Source: RXOA01 sp964554715
Lineage (GTDB): Bacteria > Bipolaricaulota > Bipolaricaulia > UBA7950 > UBA9294
Reading direction: 5' to 3'
Assembly (NCBI GenBank): GCA_964554715.1
Contig: CAZKPU010000089.1
Span: 1 to 9,463, forward strand
Length of the DNA stretch: 9,463 nt
Each line of letters opens with the position of its first letter. Position 1 is the first letter of the stretch. Below are positions 6,360 to 9,463 of the stretch, piece by piece. Position numbers and translations under genes: made by a program. The notes under the pieces were generated by a model. The model saw nothing but the letters and a program-made list of their open reading frames with translations, was not told where the DNA came from and ran no database searches.

Positions 6360-7796
6360 TCACTTCGCCAGCTCATACAGCGCATGCCCGTATACCTTCG
6401 CGTTCAAGACCATCTGATCGACCGACGCTCGCTCATTCGGGCGGTGCACGGTGATTTCCTCTCCGGGGTACACGGCACCGAAACAGACGCAATGCCGGAT
6501 CGCCCGAGCGTACGTCCCCCCCCCGATAGCGTGCAGGATCGCTTCGCGGCCGGTGACTTGCGTATAAACACGCGACAAGGTCCGAATCAGCGGATCCTCA
6601 TCCGGCACGTAGAGCGGCTCGCTCTGCTTCTGCACCCCCAGCTCGAGATCGGTCTCTTCCTCGCCCACTACCCTTTGCATCTGTTCCAAGACATCGCTAC
6701 ACGAGAACGACACCGGCGAGCGGATGTCCAACACGGCAACAGCCCCGGTCTTCGTGACAGTGATCTGTCCCAGGTTGACCGTCAGATCTCCCGATGCTTC
6801 GTCGCTCCACGCCATCCCCAAGAGTCCCCCGGCCGTATCGAAACCAACGCGTCGATCCAGCACAGATGTGAAGCGGGTTGCCCCGTCTTCCGCCAAGTCC
6901 AGCTTCGAGAGAAGACGCAGCAGCTCGGCAACCGCGTTGACCCCCTTCTCGGGGCACATCGCATGCGCCGAGTGGCCCTTGGAGGAAATCACGACCGTAT
7001 CCCCATCATCCTCAACGTTCATCTCGAACGAGGCGCTTGAACGCTCGTCGCTCGCGGCGACGATTGCTGCACGGATCCGCTCGTGAGCCGCGCCCGCTCC
7101 GCACAAACGCGCTGACGCTTCGTCGGGGACGTTGTTCGGCGCCGTTCCTCCGTGGAGTGCACTCAGCCGGAACCCTGTCGCAGCTCGGCTCGTATCGGTG
7201 CCGACCCAACGGAAGACATTCCCGCCCTTCTCGCGATTGACCACGGTGAACATCCCGTCCGGCGAGAACCCACAGGTTGGGACTTCCTCTGTTTCGAGGT
7301 AGCGCTTGATCCCGCCCCACCCCGACTCTTCATCGGTTCCGAGCACGAAACGGATGCGCTTGGATGTCCTCAGCCCCGCATCGCGCATCGCCTTCAACCC
7401 GTACAACGAAGAGAACAACGGTCCTTTGTCATCGGCCGTTCCCCGGCCGTACATGAAGCCGTCCGCGATCTCGGCGCCGAAGGGAGGGTGGTTCCAGTCG
7501 GACTCCTTCCCGACCGGAACCACGTCCACATGGCTGAGGACACCGATCAACTCTTCCCCTCGTCCGTAGTCGATCCAGCCCGCATAGCCCCCGAGCCGTC
7601 CGACCTCGAACCCAAGCCGCTCGCCTACGCCGAGCGCGTGCTCAAGGGCTTCATGGACCGCTTCGCCAAACGGCATCCCGGGGCTCGCTTCGGCCTTGAC
7701 ACTCTCGATCCGCACCGATTCGGCAACGGTCGCCAGCAGCTCGTCCCGATCTTGATCCACGATCCGATCGAGCATGGTGAGTTCATCGCGTGTCAT
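6360..7796 (-). CDS. pepV: M20 family metallodipeptidase, PepV/Sapep type
   Basis: This is a cytoplasmic two-metal dipeptidase of 478 residues, close to the length of characterised PepV (about 470). The expected active site is present: LSHVDVVP with metal ligand His89 and Asp91; YGRGTADDKGP with bridging Asp122; GTDEESGWGG with catalytic Glu156 and ligand Glu157; FSPDGMF with Asp180; and a C-terminal His451 in VHRPNERA. The lid-domain segment SKGHSAHAMCPEKGVNA and the motif IGGGTYAR also match the family. It probably splits imported dipeptides in the cytoplasm, supplying amino acids. It follows the M29-like gene by 6 bases, so the two are co-transcribed. The ribosome binding site before ATG 7796 is weak (AGG), suggesting translational coupling. 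Another ATG is present at codon 8. The three glycine codons of GGGTYAR form a run of nine Gs. Confidence 0.93.
   Translation of the reverse strand: MTRDELTMLDRIVDQDRDELLATVAESVRIESVKAEASPGMPFGEAVHEALEHALGVGERLGFEVGRLGGYAGWIDYGRGEELIGVLSHVDVVPVGKESDWNHPPFGAEIADGFMYGRGTADDKGPLFSSLYGLKAMRDAGLRTSKRIRFVLGTDEESGWGGIKRYLETEEVPTCGFSPDGMFTVVNREKGGNVFRWVGTDTSRAATGFRLSALHGGTAPNNVPDEASARLCGAGAAHERIRAAIVAASDERSSASFEMNVEDDGDTVVISSKGHSAHAMCPEKGVNAVAELLRLLSKLDLAEDGATRFTSVLDRRVGFDTAGGLLGMAWSDEASGDLTVNLGQITVTKTGAVAVLDIRSPVSFSCSDVLEQMQRVVGEEETDLELGVQKQSEPLYVPDEDPLIRTLSRVYTQVTGREAILHAIGGGTYARAIRHCVCFGAVYPGEEITVHRPNERASVDQMVLNAKVYGHALYELAK
6516..6524 (-). repeat. G9 homopolymer in the pepV coding sequence
   Basis: Nine Gs on the minus strand encode three successive glycines (GGG GGG GGG) of the conserved motif IGGGTYAR near the C-terminus of the dipeptidase. 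The run is in frame here. A one-base slip would destroy the last roughly 50 residues, including metal ligand His451. It is also a place where assembly errors are common. Confidence 0.8.
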
Positions 7797-7802
7797 CGCG
7801 GC

Positions 7803-8873
7803 CTAATACCCCGAGACCTTCAGATCCCGACAGATCTCGACAAGCTTCGGATGGGTATAGAAGCCTTGCTCCTCGATCGCCTCGCCGTCGAGATAGATCG
7901 AAGGATTGAGGACCATTCCGTCGGTATGGCTGGAAGCGACCCAGCTCTTGCCTCCGAGTCCTTCACCCTGCGTTCCGAAGCCACACTCGACACAACCGAA
8001 GATCCGTTCGTCTTCCTCGATCCTCCCGGTCGGTTCGGGCACACCCGGATTGAACCCCTGCGACACGTGAGCCAGCCAGTACATCTTCTCGTCGTTCCAA
8101 CTCTCGAGCCACTTCCGGAACAGCAATGCTTCGCGTCCGGATCCCTCGACCTTGGTGCAGACGCCCTTTTCGATCGTCAGAGCGACCGGGGACTTCATCA
8201 CGCCGATCTCACCCGGCGGGAAGATGCCACCGTCGAAGACGAGCGTGCCGTTGATCGTCTCTTCCACGGGGCACAGTGTGGTCTGCCCTCCGAGCATCAC
8301 GGAGACCCCCGGCTTGTCTGCATACGCTCCACTCTGCTCGCAAACCCGCCCTTCGGTACTCATCACGAGGTCCGTACCGGCCGGGCTGGTGATCCGCATC
8401 TCGCTCGACGCGTTGATCAGCTCGCAGATCGTGTTCCCGAGTTCGACCATCTTCGGGTAATCGACCTTGCCGATCGTGTTGATCAGCATATTGATATCCA
8501 TGGCAGCAGCGGTCAGCTGGCGCGTCCCGGCGTCCATCGCCGCCTTCCACGCACGTGTGTAGAAAAGCTGATAGTCCAGCTCGATCCACACATCGGCAGC
8601 TTTGATCGCCTCAGCCACGGGCGCCGACGGCTCGATCATGATTTCTTTGTGCAGACTGGCCTGATATGTCAATACGGACGGCGTGGCTCCCGCATCCAAA
8701 GCGGCAGTCGCAATCGCCTGTGCCACTCGCAGATCCGTCGTCGTGTCTGCGGTGATCAGAACGGTCTCCCCAGGCTTGACAAGCATGATATCACGTACGA
8801 CTTTCTTCGCCGCTTGGAAGATCTCCCAATGGAGATACTCTCGCCCACCTTCCGCTTGTGTTGCTGCTTTCAC
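7803..8873 (-). CDS. M29 aminopeptidase / NicX-like metalloenzyme (COG2309 type)
   Basis: A 356-residue soluble protein of the superfamily holding M29 (AmpS/AmpT) aminopeptidases and NicX 2,5-dihydroxypyridine dioxygenase. The C-terminal half has the recognisable blocks: GIFPPGEIGVMKSP, WLAHVSQGFNPG with His269, CVECGFGTQGEGLGG with Glu296, and SSHTDGMVLNPSIYLDG with His316 and Asp318. The His/His-x-Asp arrangement and the length of about 350 resemble NicX more than classical M29 enzymes (about 400 residues). Homologues are often labelled leucyl aminopeptidase. The context of a dipeptidase and a peptide importer favours peptide hydrolysis, but a ring-cleaving or other metal-dependent role is open. 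The start is GTG at 8873, with GAGGAGG 5 bases upstream. It is the first gene after the strong promoter and is followed by pepV after 6 bases. Confidence 0.85.
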   Translation of the reverse strand: MKAATQAEGGREYLHWEIFQAAKKVVRDIMLVKPGETVLITADTTTDLRVAQAIATAALDAGATPSVLTYQASLHKEIMIEPSAPVAEAIKAADVWIELDYQLFYTRAWKAAMDAGTRQLTAAAMDINMLINTIGKVDYPKMVELGNTICELINASSEMRITSPAGTDLVMSTEGRVCEQSGAYADKPGVSVMLGGQTTLCPVEETINGTLVFDGGIFPPGEIGVMKSPVALTIEKGVCTKVEGSGREALLFRKWLESWNDEKMYWLAHVSQGFNPGVPEPTGRIEEDERIFGCVECGFGTQGEGLGGKSWVASSHTDGMVLNPSIYLDGEAIEEQGFYTHPKLVEICRDLKVSGY

Positions 8874-8909
8874 AGATGCCTCCTCATGAATCCCATCCCA
8901 ATCACCCTT

Positions 8910-8926
8910 TCCGATCGATGATCGGA
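8910..8926. promoter_or_regulatory. 17-base palindrome in the 5' leader, candidate operator
   Basis: TCCGATC-GAT-GATCGGA is a perfect inverted repeat with 7-base arms and a 3-base centre. It lies roughly 20 to 35 bases downstream of the predicted transcription start, where a bound repressor would block the operon. It overlaps a second small palindrome, CGGATCCG (8923-8930). It could also form an RNA hairpin in the leader. No regulator gene is visible in the window. Confidence 0.5.
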
Positions 8927-8951
8927 TCCGGCAAAAGAGGGTTTGTTCTCT

Positions 8952-8980
8952 AATATATTACGAATGGCCGTCGCTGTCAA
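8952..8980 (-). promoter_or_regulatory. Near-consensus sigma-70 promoter of the peptide/AOR operon
   Basis: The -35 box is TTGACA (8980-8975), an exact consensus. The spacer is 17 bases and the -10 box is TATATT (8957-8952), one mismatch from TATAAT. Transcription should start near 8945, leaving a leader of about 70 bases before the GTG at 8873. An A-tract (9007-9003) lies about 60 bases upstream of the start and could act as a partial UP element. No other promoter of comparable quality is seen on this strand, so it probably drives all nine downstream genes. Confidence 0.82.
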
Positions 8981-8983
8981 GAA

Positions 8984-8996
8984 GCATGAACCATGC
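8984..8996. promoter_or_regulatory. Inverted repeat abutting the -35 box
   Basis: GCATG-AAC-CATGC, 5-base arms with a 3-base centre, ends 4 bases upstream of the -35 hexamer. Its half-site GCATG also occurs in the palindrome cluster at 9211-9231, so both could be contacted by one regulator. The site is short and could be chance. Confidence 0.3.
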
Positions 8997-9000
8997 GAAC

Positions 9001-9205
9001 CCTTTTTAGTAGGTTCTTTTCGTCACTGGGAGTAGATCTTGCTATCTCTCCGTATCTTTCAACCCATCCGCACATCGCAGTCAAATGCCCTTCTTTCAAT
9101 GCTTTTCCCAACGACGATCCGGAGAACACTCCTATATATCAAGCTGCCGTTTCATCCAAGGAGTGGGGTGGACTCAGTCGCAGCCAACACCAAATTCCGA
9201 AAGCC
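9001..9205. other. Non-coding stretch between the amidohydrolase gene and the operon promoter
   Basis: No gene is supported here; open frames through it lack ribosome binding sites and protein-like composition. It is richer in A and T than the flanking genes. I see one loose inverted repeat, CACTCCT (9127-9133) with AGGAGTG (9159-9165), with a 25-base loop. There is no hairpin followed by a U-tract on the minus strand, so no clear terminator for the amidohydrolase transcript. Confidence 0.55.
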
Positions 9206-9231
9206 GTGCCGCATGTGGCACATGCATGTGC
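9206..9231. repeat. Nested palindrome cluster beside the amidohydrolase stop
   Basis: Overlapping symmetric elements: GTGCC/GGCAC with a 6-base loop (9206-9221); GCATGTG-G-CACATGC, 7-base arms (9211-9225); and GCACATGCATGTGC, a perfect 14-base palindrome (9218-9231). The half-site GCATGTG occurs twice in the same direction, 13 bases apart, with its complement between. The cluster begins one base after the amidohydrolase stop in the direction of transcription. It may be a protein-binding array or a 3'-end RNA structure. Confidence 0.6.
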
Positions 9232-9232
9232 G

Positions 9233-9463
9233 TTACAGGCTGTTCAGGAATCTACCGGTTGGTGGAACCGAGGGAAGCGGGCGCAGTTCCCCGCGGTCAA
9301 CGGCGACCCGTCCTTGCTTGATCACCAAACTCGGCCAACCCCGGACCGCCTTCCCTTCGTACAGCGAGAAATCGGCTCTCGACGCAAGTTCGGCCGATCG
9401 CACAGTCCGTTCCCGTTGGAGGTCGACAACGACGAGATCGGCATCGCTTCCAGGAAGCAGCGA
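9233..9463 (-). CDS. Dihydropyrimidinase/dihydroorotase-type amidohydrolase, C-terminal fragment
   Basis: Only the last 76 residues are in the window; the N-terminus and the metal-binding core lie beyond 9463. The frame is open to the edge and ends with TAA at 9233-9235. The sequence LLPGSDADLVVVDLQRE, followed by SRADFSLYEGKAVRGWPSLV, IKQGRVAVDRGEL and a terminal GRFLNSL, is the C-terminal beta-sandwich region of cyclic amidohydrolases (dihydropyrimidinase, hydantoinase, allantoinase, dihydroorotase). These open cyclic amides or ureides. The exact subfamily cannot be set from this part. It reads in the same direction as the peptide operon but lies upstream of that operon's promoter, so it is probably a separate or loosely linked transcription unit. 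Confidence 0.88.
   Translation of the reverse strand, partial: SLLPGSDADLVVVDLQRERTVRSAELASRADFSLYEGKAVRGWPSLVIKQGRVAVDRGELRPLPSVPPTGRFLNSL

Noticed and set aside
7152..8921. A 589-codon open frame on the plus strand
   Set aside because: It lies fully antisense to the M29-like and PepV genes, which have clear motifs and active-site residues. Its translation is rich in Arg, Asp, His and Leu with no recognisable domain, as expected from GC-biased codons read on the opposite strand.
9133..9159. Possible second minus-strand promoter, TTGGAT (9159-9154) and TATATA (9138-9133)
   Set aside because: The spacer is only 15 bases and the -35 box is poor; a far better promoter lies downstream at 8980-8952.
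9085..9321. A 78-codon plus-strand frame in the intergenic region
   Set aside because: It runs into the opposite strand of the amidohydrolase gene, is low in recognisable protein features and has no convincing ribosome binding site.

Overview
The window is a GC-rich stretch of bacterial DNA with every recognisable gene on the minus strand, so transcription reads from high to low coordinates. It looks like a fragment of an anaerobe or facultative anaerobe that ferments peptides and amino acids. Three things suggest this: a tungsten/molybdopterin-type aldehyde:ferredoxin oxidoreductase (AOR), a four-cluster iron-sulfur partner, and a complete Dpp/Opp peptide importer with its peptidases. The substrate-binding protein has a type I signal peptide and no lipobox, which fits a diderm better than a Gram-positive cell. 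A run of 10 Ns points to a draft or metagenome assembly. I cannot name the phylum from the sequence.

Layout, in transcription order. (1) 9463-9233 holds the C-terminal 76 residues of a dihydropyrimidinase/dihydroorotase-type amidohydrolase. (2) 9232-8874 is a 359-base non-coding region. It has nested palindromes next to the amidohydrolase stop and a near-consensus sigma-70 promoter (TTGACA, 17-base spacer, TATATT). A 17-base palindrome lies just downstream of the promoter. (3) 8873-7803 is an M29 aminopeptidase / NicX-like metalloenzyme. (4) 7796-6360 is a PepV-type M20 dipeptidase. (5) 6259-4676 is an exported family 5 solute-binding protein. (6) 4605-688 holds two permeases and two ATPases in the order B, C, D, F, tightly packed with 4-base stop/start overlaps or a 2-base gap. 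(7) 685-160 is a polyferredoxin interrupted by the N run. (8) 163-1 is the start of an AOR that runs off the window and overlaps the ferredoxin stop by 4 bases.

Genes 3 to 8 look like one operon of nine cistrons. The inferred logic is import of short peptides, cytoplasmic hydrolysis by PepV and perhaps the M29-like enzyme, then redox disposal of carbon skeletons as aldehyde/carboxylate interconversion by the AOR and its ferredoxin. Two other signals suggest tuning of expression. A perfect 12-base-pair hairpin sits between the binding protein and permease genes, and a G7 tract stands where the first permease's ribosome binding site should be. The second ATPase has an unusual ABC signature (IGGGE instead of LSGGQ), which would make one of the two ATP sites non-canonical. 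I see no tRNA, rRNA, CRISPR array, insertion sequence or phage element.
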